Shown here: one piece after another, positions 8,590 to 16,725 of the stretch
Layout of the letters: every line of letters starts with the position of its first letter
How positions within the stretch are numbered: position 1 is the stretch's first letter
NCBI RefSeq assembly: GCF_027587205.1
Contig: NZ_JAPDOD010000001.1
Span: 1 to 64,000 of the forward strand
DNA length: 64,000 bases
Reading direction: 5' to 3'
From: Solirubrobacter ginsenosidimutans
GTDB lineage: Bacteria > Actinomycetota > Thermoleophilia > Solirubrobacterales > Solirubrobacteraceae
Position numbers and translations under genes: made by a program
The notes under the pieces: model-generated
Databases searched by the model: none
What the model was told of the DNA's origin: nothing
The model's input: only the letters and a program-made list of their open reading frames with translations

Positions 8590-9867
8590 GCCGATCTCGA
8601 CGTAGCGCAGCATGATCACGTTCTGAAACAGGAACGACAGGCCGCCGAGCGGCTCCAAGGTGGGGCCGAGGGCGAGTGTCTCACTGGTGATCATCAGCGA
8701 AGCGCCCGCGGCGCTGACGAGCGCGGTGAGGACTCGACAATAGGCCGGCAGCCGCTGGGTCTCGCCGGCGGCGAGGACGAGCTCGGTCAGGCTGTCGATG
8801 ACCACGCGTTGGACGGGGGCATCGTCCAGTTCCGCGCGCACTACCGCGGCGAGCGCGTCGAGGTTGACGTCCTCGGGGAGGACGTGTCGGATCCGGAGTC
8901 GTCCGGAGTCGTGCGCGTCGGTCACGTCCCACCCGAACCCCAGGGCTTTGGCCAGGAGCTGTTCGGGGGTCTCCTGGAAGGAGATGTAGAGGCAGCTCTC
9001 GTCTTCCAGCGCGCCGTGGGCGACGAAGCGCAGCGCGATCGTCGTCTTGCCGCAACCGGTCGGGCCGAGCAGCGCGGTGGTGTCGGCGGCGTACAGCCCG
9101 CCGCCCATCAACGCGTCGAGCTCGGGCAATCCGCTTTCGATGCGCGCGCTCTCCACGGCGGGGGAGGGAAGGGCCGGCAACGTCTCCAGCCGTGGGTAGA
9201 CCTTGATCCCCGCGTTTGAGACGCGCATCGCGTGCTTGCCCTCGAGGTGGCGTGCTCCGCGCAGCTTGACGGTTCGCAGCCAGCGGCGATCGACCGGCTC
9301 GCGTGATTCGTAGGCCATCCGGATGATCACGTCGGCGACCGCGAACTCCGGCAGCTCCTCCATCTCGAGCTCCGTGTACTCGCCGACGAGTACGAGCACG
9401 ACCCCGGTACCGGCGACGAGGCTCGCGAAGTCATACAACGTCTTACGCATGCTCTTCGGGTCGCCATAGTCGCGAAGCGCCTTCGCGCTGTCGATCACGA
9501 CGATGGCGGGATGGGTCTCGAAGCATTCGCGCACGACCTCGGCCGCGATTTCGCCTGTGGCGCCCGCGGGCTCCTCGCCGCCGCTCAGCAGGTCGGCGAG
9601 GTCGATGAACTCGACCTGCGTGCCCAGTTCGCCGGCGTCGAAGAAGGTGAACTGGCCGACGTGCTCGATGAGCTTGTCGTGGGGCTCCGAAAGGGTCGTG
9701 TAGTAGATCGCACGGCGCTCACGCGTGGCGATCCCAAAACACATCTGCTGCGCCAGGATCGTCTTGCCGGTGCCCGGGCTGCCGGCCAGGACCACGAGGC
9801 TTCCGGCAGGGAGGCCACCTCCGAGCACGAGATCCAGTTCTTCGATGCCGGTCCTGACGATGCGCAT
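8413..9867 (-). CDS. KaiC-like double RecA-domain ATPase
   Basis: A 484-residue protein with two KaiC/RadA-type ATPase domains. The first has Walker A GSPGTGKT at residues 29-36 and hhhhD at AIVVIDSAKAL. The second has GPTGCGKTT and VVIDSLTELVL. Against cyanobacterial KaiC (about 519 residues) the C-terminal tail that contacts KaiA is absent. In the segment aligned with the KaiC autophosphorylation loop, Ser431 is matched by a Ser (LGGLSFLF), whereas Thr432 and Thr426 are replaced. It is therefore a signalling KaiC paralogue rather than a clock protein, and no KaiA or KaiB is present. Its ATG lies one base after the sigma-receiver stop, so the two are surely co-transcribed. Confidence 0.88.
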   Translation of the reverse strand: MRIVRTGIEELDLVLGGGLPAGSLVVLAGSPGTGKTILAQQMCFGIATRERRAIYYTTLSEPHDKLIEHVGQFTFFDAGELGTQVEFIDLADLLSGGEEPAGATGEIAAEVVRECFETHPAIVVIDSAKALRDYGDPKSMRKTLYDFASLVAGTGVVLVLVGEYTELEMEELPEFAVADVIIRMAYESREPVDRRWLRTVKLRGARHLEGKHAMRVSNAGIKVYPRLETLPALPSPAVESARIESGLPELDALMGGGLYAADTTALLGPTGCGKTTIALRFVAHGALEDESCLYISFQETPEQLLAKALGFGWDVTDAHDSGRLRIRHVLPEDVNLDALAAVVRAELDDAPVQRVVIDSLTELVLAAGETQRLPAYCRVLTALVSAAGASLMITSETLALGPTLEPLGGLSFLFQNVIMLRYVEIGSELRRAMSILKMRDSAHAKGLIQFDIDGDGPRIMTQLEGVTGALGWSALHADVPARTV

Positions 9868-9868
9868 T

Positions 9869-11065
9869 TCAACCGGCTCTCTCGAGGAGTGTGTTGACGG
9901 TCTCAGTCAGATCACCGTTCTTGAATGGCTTGGCGATCGCCGCGTCGGCGTGGAACGTGGCGATGTTCGCCTCCGCGCTGAGGACGACGATCGGTATCGC
10001 CGCGGTGCGCGTGTCGGCGCGCAGGCGGGCGATCATCTCGTGCCCGTTCATCAGGGGCATCATCACGTCCGTCACGATCAGCGCGGCATTGCAGTTCGCC
10101 ACCGCGGCGAGGCCCGCTTCGCCGTTGGCTGCCTCGATGACCTGATGACCGGCGTCTTCGAGGAGGAACCGAATCAGCGCGCGAACGCTGCGCTCGTCGT
10201 CGACGACGACGATCGTCTTCGCCGATGATGCGCGTGTCGGGTCGGCTGGAGGAGTGGCAATCTCTGACGTCATTGCCTGCCGGTCGCTCGCGATGCGCTG
10301 CAGTCGTTCGAGCGCGGCGCGGATCGTGCGCGACACCTGCATCTGGGTAATGCCGACGATTTCGCCGATCTGCGTCTGAGTGAGGTCTTCGTGGAAGCGG
10401 AGGTGCAGGACGCGACGTTCGCGCCGAGGGAGGTGACGCATCAGGCTCTCGAGCAGCATCGCGTTCTCGGTCGCGAGGAACCCGGTCTCGTCGATTGCGA
10501 TTCCGGGGGTGCGGCTGTCTCCGTCGTTGCGGGGCTGATCGAGCGAGAGGGCGCGGCGCGCGGTGGCGGCTTGGAGCACTTCGGTGATTCGCTCCACGCT
10601 CGTTTCGACGCGGGCGGCGATCTCCGGGACGGTGGGGGAGCGGCCGAGTTCTGCGCGGAGCGCGCTCGTGTTGCGGTCCACGCGCGCGGCGAGCGTTTGG
10701 ATGTCGCGGGGCGGGCGGACCGACCACCCGCGGTCGCGCAGATGGCGCCTGAGTTCGCCCAGGATCGTGGGGAACGCGAGCGTGGAGAACGCCAGCCCGC
10801 GTTTGGGGTCGAAGCGCTCGATTGCCTTGAGCAGCCCGATCGCGGCGATCTGCTCGAGATCCTCAATGTCGTCGGAGTCGCGGTAGCGCCACGCGAGTTT
10901 TCGCGCCAGCGGCATGAATTGCGCCGTGATGGCGTCTCGGGTCGCGGGGCTGTGGTCGACGGCGAACCGCGCGAACAGTCGTCGCTCGTTGTCGTGGAAG
11001 ACCCGATAGCGACGGTCGTCCTCCGGAGTTCGTCGGGCCTTGGCCATAGAGGACATCACCCCCAC
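9869..11065 (-). CDS. SigB/SigF-type sigma factor fused to a C-terminal receiver domain
   Basis: One uninterrupted frame of 398 residues. Residues about 20-265 are a group 3 sigma-70 factor. Region 2 contains DLEQIAAIGLLKAIERFDP and STLAFPTILGELRRHLRD, region 3 contains GRSPTVPEIAARV, and region 4 carries a helix-turn-helix (LTQTQIGEIVGITQMQVSRT). Residues about 283-398 are a complete CheY-like receiver with the acidic pair D289-D290, phospho-acceptor D333 (TDVMMP), S363 and K379. Fusion of an active-looking sigma factor to a receiver implies direct phospho-control of promoter choice. The true start may be ATG 11056, nine bases downstream of the GTG. It is followed by the KaiC-like gene and divergent from a SpoIIE phosphatase. 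Confidence 0.9.
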   Translation of the reverse strand: MGVMSSMAKARRTPEDDRRYRVFHDNERRLFARFAVDHSPATRDAITAQFMPLARKLAWRYRDSDDIEDLEQIAAIGLLKAIERFDPKRGLAFSTLAFPTILGELRRHLRDRGWSVRPPRDIQTLAARVDRNTSALRAELGRSPTVPEIAARVETSVERITEVLQAATARRALSLDQPRNDGDSRTPGIAIDETGFLATENAMLLESLMRHLPRRERRVLHLRFHEDLTQTQIGEIVGITQMQVSRTIRAALERLQRIASDRQAMTSEIATPPADPTRASSAKTIVVVDDERSVRALIRFLLEDAGHQVIEAANGEAGLAAVANCNAALIVTDVMMPLMNGHEMIARLRADTRTAAIPIVVLSAEANIATFHADAAIAKPFKNGDLTETVNTLLERAG

Positions 11066-11311
11066 GGACGGGAGGGAGAGCCGTCGAGTGGCGTCGCCGG
11101 CGACGCACGGTTCGAGCTAGAGAGCGACACGCGACAACCTCCGACAACCGCTGGCAGGCTGGATCAGAAGTCAGACGGCGTTACCGGAATCCCGACCGCG
11201 CCGTGCGATGCCCTCGCCACCAGTCTAGGCGCGCGCGGGAGACCTCGTGGAAGAAAACGTTGGCAACCTCACTTGGACGCGTGAGATGCTTGGTACGGGT
11301 GTGCCCGCGTT
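11066..11311. promoter_or_regulatory. divergent promoter region of sigma-receiver and SpoIIE phosphatase genes
   Basis: A 246-bp gap between two divergently transcribed signalling genes. It must hold both promoters. I could not pick a confident SigB-type pair (GTTT and GGGTAT) with correct spacing; a GGGTGT about 20 bases before the phosphatase start is the nearest match. No coding potential is seen. Confidence 0.4.
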
Positions 11312-12157
11312 ATGAGCCCTGAGCGCGATGAGACCGACCGAGAGCACGATCAGGAGGCGATGCTGACCCGCCTGCGCGAAGAGGCTGCGACGCGCGAGGG
11401 AGATCTGGCGGTGTTGCGTGAGCGGCTTGATGTGGCCGAGCACGAGTTGGACGACCTGCGCGCGATCCGCGACGCGCTGACCCCGCCTGAGCTGCCGAAG
11501 CGCCCCGGATTGGAGTTGGCCGCGGTGTTTGAACCCGCGGCGACGGAACGCGTGAGCGGCGACTTCTACCTCGTGGCCGAAGGGCCGCGGGAATCCACGG
11601 TGCTGGTCGTCGGCGATGTCGTCGGTCACGGGTTGACGGCCGCGCGCCGAGCCGCGTTCGTGCGGACGACCTTCGTCGTGACCGCGCCCTTCTCCGACGA
11701 TCCCTGCCGGCTGTTGAATTGGGCCAACACCGCGCTGATCGAGCGTGCCGGCACCAGTACGGATTTCGTCACCGCCGCGTGCGTTACGTACCTGCCGGGC
11801 GAGCAACGGTTGCGCTGGGCCTACGCCGGGCATCCCCCAGCGCTGCGGCTCGACGGCGGCGGCGAACTCACGGCGCCCAGCCAAGGAACCCTGCTTGGCA
11901 CTCGTGAGGATGTTGGGTGCGTGGAGGGCTCCCTGCAGACTCGTCCCGGCATGGGCGTTCTCCTGTACACCGACGGGCTGACCGAAGCTCGCCACGCAGG
12001 GGAGCAATTCGGGCTGGACGGCGTGAGCGTCGCGCTCGCTGGCCTGCTCCAGCCGTCGCCGTCTGAGGCGATCACGACGCTGCGCGCCCGCGTGGCCGAG
12101 TTCGCCTCCGGCCATCTGACGGACGATCTCTGCATGCTCGCCGCGCGGATCGACTGA
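11312..12157 (+). CDS. SpoIIE/RsbU-type PP2C serine phosphatase
   Basis: A 281-residue protein. Residues 1-60 are charged and helical, probably a coiled coil (LRERLDVAEHELDDLRAIRD). The rest is a PPM/SpoIIE phosphatase with the metal-binding acids of the family: VSGDFY, VVGDVVGHG, LLYTDGLTE and LTDDLCM. RsbU-like enzymes dephosphorylate anti-sigma antagonists and so release SigB/SigF-type sigma factors. Its position divergent from a SigF-type sigma gene makes that its likely target. No anti-sigma kinase (RsbW) or antagonist (RsbV) gene lies next to it. The start at ATG 11312 is poorly supported by a ribosome site, so the N-terminus may be shorter. Confidence 0.88.
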   Translation: MSPERDETDREHDQEAMLTRLREEAATREGDLAVLRERLDVAEHELDDLRAIRDALTPPELPKRPGLELAAVFEPAATERVSGDFYLVAEGPRESTVLVVGDVVGHGLTAARRAAFVRTTFVVTAPFSDDPCRLLNWANTALIERAGTSTDFVTAACVTYLPGEQRLRWAYAGHPPALRLDGGGELTAPSQGTLLGTREDVGCVEGSLQTRPGMGVLLYTDGLTEARHAGEQFGLDGVSVALAGLLQPSPSEAITTLRARVAEFASGHLTDDLCMLAARID

Positions 12158-12170
12158 TGGAGGAGGCGTG

Positions 12171-12851
12171 ATGTCAGAGCGAGATGACCGAAGCGATCGC
12201 GAAGCGGCGCGAATGAGGCTGCTGCGCGACGCGGAGCTGCAGACCCGAGACGACGCCGATCAGACGGCGGCAGATCTGGACCAGACGCATGCCAACACCG
12301 ATCAGACGGCGTCGGACGTGGATCAATGGGGGTCGCAGGCCGATCAGGCACTGTCCGCACGCGATCAGCATGCTTCGGATCGCGACCAGGCCGCGGCCGA
12401 TTGGGAGGAGGCGCAGACTCCCCCGAGTGTCGAGACCGATCAGGCGCACGAAGCGTCACGAGACGAGCGCGTGGCGGCCACAGATGAGCGTGATGCCACG
12501 GCGGCCAGCCGGGCGAGTGTCAGCGCCCAGCGACTCGATACGGCAAGACGACGCGACAACGTGGCCCGGGGGCGCGATCTCACCGCTGCGGCCCGCGACC
12601 GGGCTGCCCGCTCCCGCGACGAGGAGGCCGATATCCGCGATCGCTTGGCAGACGCGCAGGATCGCGAGTCAACGGTGCCCGGCGGCCCCGACGACGCCAC
12701 CGACGTGCCGGCGGCGCTGCGCGATGCTGGAGCAACCCTCCGCAAGGACTCTGCGCAGGACCGCGCTGCCGCCGCCCGTGACCGCGACTCCGCCGCGAGG
12801 GACCGCGAAGCGGCCGCCTCCGATCGTGACCCGGAGTCCGCGAACGAGTGA
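12171..12851 (+). CDS. Asp/Arg-rich heptad-repeat protein
   Basis: A 226-residue, highly charged protein with GGAGGAGG just upstream of ATG 12171, 13 bp after the phosphatase stop. From about residue 25 to 80 it has a seven-residue repeat centred on DQ (DADQTAA, DLDQTHA, NTDQTAS, DVDQWGS, QADQALS, ARDQHAS, DRDQAAA). Later come ARDR-type repeats (RDLTAAARDRAARSRDEEAD; RAAAARDRDSAARDREAAAS). No signal peptide, membrane segment or enzymatic motif is present. Strict seven-residue periodicity with alternating acids and bases suggests a long helical rod or coiled coil, perhaps a scaffold. Similar repeats occur fused to diguanylate cyclases in related actinobacteria. Function unknown; the operon suggests a role with the phosphatase. 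Confidence 0.75.
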   Translation: MSERDDRSDREAARMRLLRDAELQTRDDADQTAADLDQTHANTDQTASDVDQWGSQADQALSARDQHASDRDQAAADWEEAQTPPSVETDQAHEASRDERVAATDERDATAASRASVSAQRLDTARRRDNVARGRDLTAAARDRAARSRDEEADIRDRLADAQDRESTVPGGPDDATDVPAALRDAGATLRKDSAQDRAAAARDRDSAARDREAAASDRDPESANE

Positions 12852-12913
12852 TCAACGCCCGCCTCGCTGAGCACGGCGACGAGCGCCGGCATGGCCTGAT
12901 CGGGTGACGGAGC

Positions 12914-13421
12914 ATGCTCAGCCTTCCGATCACGAACGCCGGCGATGCGCTGCGATGGGTCGAGCTTGACGGCGCGGAGCCTGTCCGGGTGTACCTGCAT
13001 GGGCTGGGATCGGCCGGACCTGGTGGCGGCGCTGGTGGTGGTCGAGCCGAATCTCGACCCCGCGGAGCCTGACCGCGCGGTGATCGGCAGCCGCGGGATC
13101 GCGGCCTACTCCGAGGCCGAGTTTGCCGACTACGGCTTCGCCCAGACACTCGCGGCGGCCGGCTCGGTGTGGGCCGCGACCATGCGGCTATCCGACCCGC
13201 GGATCCTCCATCGCAGCGCGGTCGCGCTCACGCGAGCCGAGCTGCGAGCGACGTTCGCGGGCTTGTCGGTTCCCCGCACGCTGATCACGGGCGACGCCGT
13301 CGATCCGCACTCCGACGCGTTGCGCGGTGCCGGTGTGCGGGTGAAGACGATCGACGGCGCCGGACACAACGTGATGCTGGACGCACCCGCCGCGTTCGTG
13401 CACGCGCTCGCGCAAATCTGA
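12914..13421 (+). pseudogene. alpha/beta hydrolase with an internal deletion
   Basis: ATG 12914 opens a typical hydrolase N-terminus ending in the oxyanion-hole segment VYLHGLGSAGP. After about base 13020 that frame fails, and a different frame continues with RPDLVAALVVVEPNLDP, the strand and helix that follow the nucleophile elbow. It runs on to a C-terminus holding the catalytic Asp (GDAVDPHSDA) and His (GAGHNVML). The section between, some 65-75 residues including the G-x-S-x-G nucleophile motif, is missing and the frames do not join. This is a deleted, inactive gene. The remaining parts are otherwise well preserved. Confidence 0.75.
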
Positions 13422-13516
13422 GCGAGCGGCCCGCCACCGCACCCCTGGGCGATCGTGTGGCCGGAGAGCCGCTGCGCGCCGCCAGCCGCGGCCTGGCGGC
13501 GCTGCTTCGGCGTGGG

Positions 13517-13732
13517 CTACTCGCCCGAGTCGTACTTGAAGCTGATCGCCAGACGGACCCGGAAGTTCACGACGCCGCCGTCGCCGATCGTCACGTCCTG
13601 ACGCACGACCTCGGCGACGCGTAGATCGCGCACCGTCTTGGCGGCGGTGTCGACGGCGGCCTTGGCCGCTGCCTCCCACGAGTCGCTACTCACACCGATG
13701 ACCTCGGTCACGCGGTAGACACTGTCAGCCAT
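13517..13732 (-). CDS. dodecin family flavin-binding protein
   Basis: A 71-residue protein of typical dodecin size, with MADSVYRVTEVIGVSSDSWE, a central amphipathic helix (AAKAAVDTAAKT) and the beta strands RDLRVAEVVRQDVTIGDG and VNFRVRLAISFKYD. Dodecins form hollow dodecamers that store or buffer riboflavin and FMN, or coenzyme A in some bacteria. The helix-following strand motif and the length fit well. It stands alone, convergent to the broken hydrolase gene. Confidence 0.92.
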   Translation of the reverse strand: MADSVYRVTEVIGVSSDSWEAAAKAAVDTAAKTVRDLRVAEVVRQDVTIGDGGVVNFRVRLAISFKYDSGE

Positions 13733-14068
13733 TTTGCCCTCCCCGGGCTAGATGCTGCAGGACGCGCCCCTCGCATCCCGGGGCGCCGGATGCCGGCCGT
13801 ACGCTACGTGACATTACGGGCACGCGCGATTTCACCCTGTTGGCCGGGCGTGTCCGCGCCGCCGGATCTTCGCCTCCGGCCGGGTCGGCCCTGACGGTGA
13901 ACGCCCCGGGCGCGGCGAATGCGCGTCGGTAGTGCAGGTCCCCGTTGACTGCATTGGGAACTGGCGGTATTGCCGGTCGTCGCGCTAGGTCGCGTGGGCC
14001 TGACCGATGAATTTTGCGCGCCGTGCCGGTCTGTACGCCGAATACCGACTTACGGGAGGCTGTCGCCC
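13733..14068. other. 336-bp intergenic region
   Basis: This gap lies between the divergent dodecin and reductase genes. I see no gene in it. It contains a candidate promoter (see 13945-13973) and several GC-rich palindromic bits without a T run. Confidence 0.5.
13945..13973 (+). promoter_or_regulatory. candidate housekeeping promoter for the reductase gene
   Basis: TTGACT (13945-13950) and TATTGC (13968-13973) are spaced by 17 bases, a fair match to the sigma-70 consensus. They would give a leader of about 90 bases before ATG 14069. Judged by eye only. Confidence 0.35.
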
Positions 14069-14632
14069 ATGCGGAAACTGACCTTTGGCATGAACCTGAG
14101 CCTGGACGGCTACATCGCCGCGCCCGGCGACGACCTCAGCTGGGGCGTGCCGAGCGACGAACTGTTCCAGTGGTGGTCCGACCGGGTGGGGGCGACGGGC
14201 CTGGCGCTGTACGGGCGCAAACTGTGGGAGGCGATGAGCTCCCACTGGCCGACCGCCGACCAGCAGCCTGGCGCCACACCGGCGCAGATCGAGTACGCCG
14301 GCCGCTGGCGGAACATGCCGAAGGTGGTGTTCTCCTCGACGACCAGCACGGTCGACTGGAACACCCGCCTGGTCACCGGCGACGCGGTCACCGAGATCAC
14401 CAGGCTCAAGGCCGACGACGGCGGCCCCGTGGACATCGGCGGTGCCACCCTCGCCGCGGCGGCCATGCGGGCCGGGCTGATCGACGAGTACGCGATCGTC
14501 ACCCATCCGGTCCTGGTGGGCGGCGGCACACGGTTCTTCACGGCCCTGGACAACTGGGTGAACCTAAGCCTGGTGGAGACCCGGGCGTTTCCCGACGGCG
14601 TGCTCCTGACCAGGTACGAGACCAGGCGCTGA
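14069..14632 (+). CDS. dihydrofolate reductase/RibD C-terminal family protein
   Basis: A 187-residue RibD_C-type reductase. It has MRKLTFGMNLSLDGYIA, ALYGRKLWEAM, KVVFSSTTSTVDW, the conserved GGATLAAAAMRAGLIDEY and PVLVGGGTRFF. Members use NADPH and are related to dihydrofolate reductase and to the deaminoriboflavin reductase domain, but most single-domain paralogues have no assigned substrate. ATG 14069 with GGGAGG ten bases upstream is the start. It is a single gene, divergent from dodecin; a shared flavin connection is possible but unproven. Confidence 0.88.
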   Translation: MRKLTFGMNLSLDGYIAAPGDDLSWGVPSDELFQWWSDRVGATGLALYGRKLWEAMSSHWPTADQQPGATPAQIEYAGRWRNMPKVVFSSTTSTVDWNTRLVTGDAVTEITRLKADDGGPVDIGGATLAAAAMRAGLIDEYAIVTHPVLVGGGTRFFTALDNWVNLSLVETRAFPDGVLLTRYETRR

Positions 14633-14682
14633 ATACCCGACCTCGGATCGGCGCGGCCTCGGGCTTCGATGCTCGTCACCGG

Positions 14683-15489
14683 TCACGGTTGCGCGTTGCC
14701 TCGCGCTCGGACTGGCGTCTCACGCACGCGTACCGGCGTGCCGCACTCCGAAGCGTCGTCGGCATACGCCTTGGTCGCGGTGCGATAGCGCGCGTAGAGT
14801 TCCCAGACACCGGTCTTCGGCAGACGCAGGGCCGCGATGCTCCAGGCTCCATCGCGCGCGCGTGCGACGGCCAGCCGCGTCGCGCGCTTGGCGCCCGGCG
14901 CGTAGCCCCACAGCTGCACCTGCCCTGAGTCCACATCGCTCCCGGCCGTGCCCGTGACGGCGAGCACTCGTGCGGACACGCGCACCACGTCGAAGCCGAG
15001 CTCGACGCCCAGCGCCCCGCGGTAGGCGGGTGCGGTGGAGGTGAGATCGAACGGCATGCCCTGGGCGGGCGTGATCGCCCACGTGGTGTCGAGTGTGTCC
15101 GAGGCCCACGGCGGCTGCGTGAACGAACGCGTCGTCTGGACCAGCGCGGTGGCGCCTGCCGCGACCGTGATCGTCGTGCTTGTGCTGGCGGGCTCGCCGA
15201 GCGCGTGATGCGGGCGGGCCCATCGACCGGCGCAGCGGACGACAGAGGCGCTGACGGCCGTCTGCTCGTCGATCGTCGCGCCGGAGATCGCCGGCTTGCC
15301 GAGTGTCTGGATGCTGAGAGTCTCGGCGGTTGCGCCGGCGGCGATCGACAGCTGGTGCGTGACCTTCGAAGGAAGGTTCCCCGGCACGCCCTCGGCGGCC
15401 TGCTGAAGCGTGAAGGACGGGTTGGCGAGCGCGGGCGCGGGAAGCGCGCACAGCAGCGCGACGGCGGCGAGCGGGAGGTGGCGGCGCAT
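14683..15489 (-). CDS. secreted protein of unknown function
   Basis: A 268-residue product with a clear Sec signal peptide (MRRHLPLAAVALLCALPAPALA-NPS). The mature chain is rich in Thr, Ala and Val and predicted beta-sheet, perhaps two Ig-like units: one about residues 45-125, a second about 135-250 with VQLWGYAPGAKRATRLAVAR and GVWELYARYRT. I do not recognise the family. ATG 15489 is preferred over an upstream TTG because GGGGGGA lies before it. It is separated by 124 bp from the membrane protein gene on the same strand. Confidence 0.65.
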   Translation of the reverse strand: MRRHLPLAAVALLCALPAPALANPSFTLQQAAEGVPGNLPSKVTHQLSIAAGATAETLSIQTLGKPAISGATIDEQTAVSASVVRCAGRWARPHHALGEPASTSTTITVAAGATALVQTTRSFTQPPWASDTLDTTWAITPAQGMPFDLTSTAPAYRGALGVELGFDVVRVSARVLAVTGTAGSDVDSGQVQLWGYAPGAKRATRLAVARARDGAWSIAALRLPKTGVWELYARYRTATKAYADDASECGTPVRVRETPVRARGNAQP

Positions 15490-15612
15490 GATCCGCAAGT
15501 ATCCCCCCGCCGCCGTCCCGGATAATCGCGAAGCGCACCCTTGGGCGGCCTTCGCATCAAGCGCGTGCCGCGGAGATCTGCGCTCGTCACCAAGCCGTCC
15601 GCCATGGGAGTG

Positions 15613-16725
15613 CTAAGGGATGGAGCTCGGTGACTCAGCGCGCGCGTGTAGGACGAAGCCTGCGTCGCCGGGTGGCAGCGTTTCGGTGCGTGGCGGGTCG
15701 GGGCTGGAGATCTTCCAGCGCAGGCGCTGGGCCGTCTGGCCCTGGGCGATGATCAGCGCGTTCGATGAGCGGGCGCTGCGGACGGCCGGCAGCACCTGGA
15801 TGTGCTCCGCGGCGTCGGGGAACGCCGCGGCGACGATCCGCTCCGGCGTGCCGGCGAGGGCGACGACGAGCGGGAAGCGGACGTCGCCCACCTTGTGACG
15901 GCAGCCACTGGCCCGCCTGCCGTCGACGTCGAGGACGAGGCACACCGCGCTCTTGCGGGGGACCAGCCAGGCCGTGGCGTCCTCGAGATTCAGCAGCCGC
16001 CTGGCACCCGGCAGCCCGTCGAGCGCGTCGCCAGGCTGCTCGGGGCGCTTGAGAACCGAGTAGAAGTCGGAGGCTTTGAAGCCCGGAGCAGCGTGGTACT
16101 CGTTCTGCTGCGGTCGACCGTCGGGCGCCGTCCACTGGAGCTTGGTCGGGCGAGCGGGGACGTCGAGCGCGAAGGTGTTGTCCTTGACCGGGCGGGTCAC
16201 CGTCGACCCATCCGCGAGCGTGACGGTCGCCTCCGCCACGCCGTCGGGGAAGACGCTGACGAGCGTGCTCGGCCCCTCCTCGTCGGAGAAGGAGCCGATC
16301 GGCCTGCGACCGTCCAAGTACGTGCTCGCCGGTCCGCAGCCCATCCCGCCCATCCGGTTCTGCTTCGTCGCCGTGACCAGGCAGAGATCGTTGCCGCGCA
16401 GGACGAGGAAGACGTTGATCGTCGGCGTGGCCGCGATCCGACGCGAGACGTCGCCCGGCTGCTCTCCGGCGAAGCGGTCGACACGGCGCGCGGGCCGGCG
16501 CAGAACGCCGTAGGCGTCCTCGACGCGCGTCGGCGTCGCCGGTTTCGCGCTCGGCGCCGGCGCTTCCCGCTCACGCTCCGGCACCGACGGTGACAGCGCG
16601 AGCACCGCTACGAGCGCAGCCAACGGCAACGCTGCCGCAGCGGCCACCCGGCGCGACCGGCGCAGCCGCCGCCGGCGCCGCGCCGCGTCGAGCAGGACCG
16701 CCTGCAACTCGGGCATATCCGTCAT
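15613..16725 (-). CDS. membrane-anchored partner of the ECF sigma factor
   Basis: A 370-residue protein with a short Arg-rich cytoplasmic N-terminus (1-26), one membrane helix (about 27-46) and a large outside domain. The outside part holds two related copies: one starting YGVLRRPARRVDR with NVFLVLRGNDLCLVTAT, the other starting YSVLKRPEQPGDA with AWLVPRKSAVCLVLDV. Each has a Cys after the hydrophobic strand and a second Cys (GMGC; ASGC). Its ATG overlaps the sigma stop (ATGA), the arrangement typical of anti-sigma factors, but the cytoplasmic part is too short for a standard anti-sigma domain. A role as sensor or anti-sigma is inferred from position only. Confidence 0.7.
   Translation of the reverse strand: MTDMPELQAVLLDAARRRRRLRRSRRVAAAAALPLAALVAVLALSPSVPEREREAPAPSAKPATPTRVEDAYGVLRRPARRVDRFAGEQPGDVSRRIAATPTINVFLVLRGNDLCLVTATKQNRMGGMGCGPASTYLDGRRPIGSFSDEEGPSTLVSVFPDGVAEATVTLADGSTVTRPVKDNTFALDVPARPTKLQWTAPDGRPQQNEYHAAPGFKASDFYSVLKRPEQPGDALDGLPGARRLLNLEDATAWLVPRKSAVCLVLDVDGRRASGCRHKVGDVRFPLVVALAGTPERIVAAAFPDAAEHIQVLPAVRSARSSNALIIAQGQTAQRLRWKISSPDPPRTETLPPGDAGFVLHARAESPSSIP

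Noticed and set aside
8413..9867. Complete circadian clock locus
   Set aside because: No KaiA or KaiB gene nearby, the KaiA-binding tail is missing and one key phospho-site is replaced.
12240..12420. CRISPR-like or satellite DNA repeats with a 21-bp period
   Set aside because: The period equals seven codons and the repeats encode the DQ heptads; they are coding, with no spacers.
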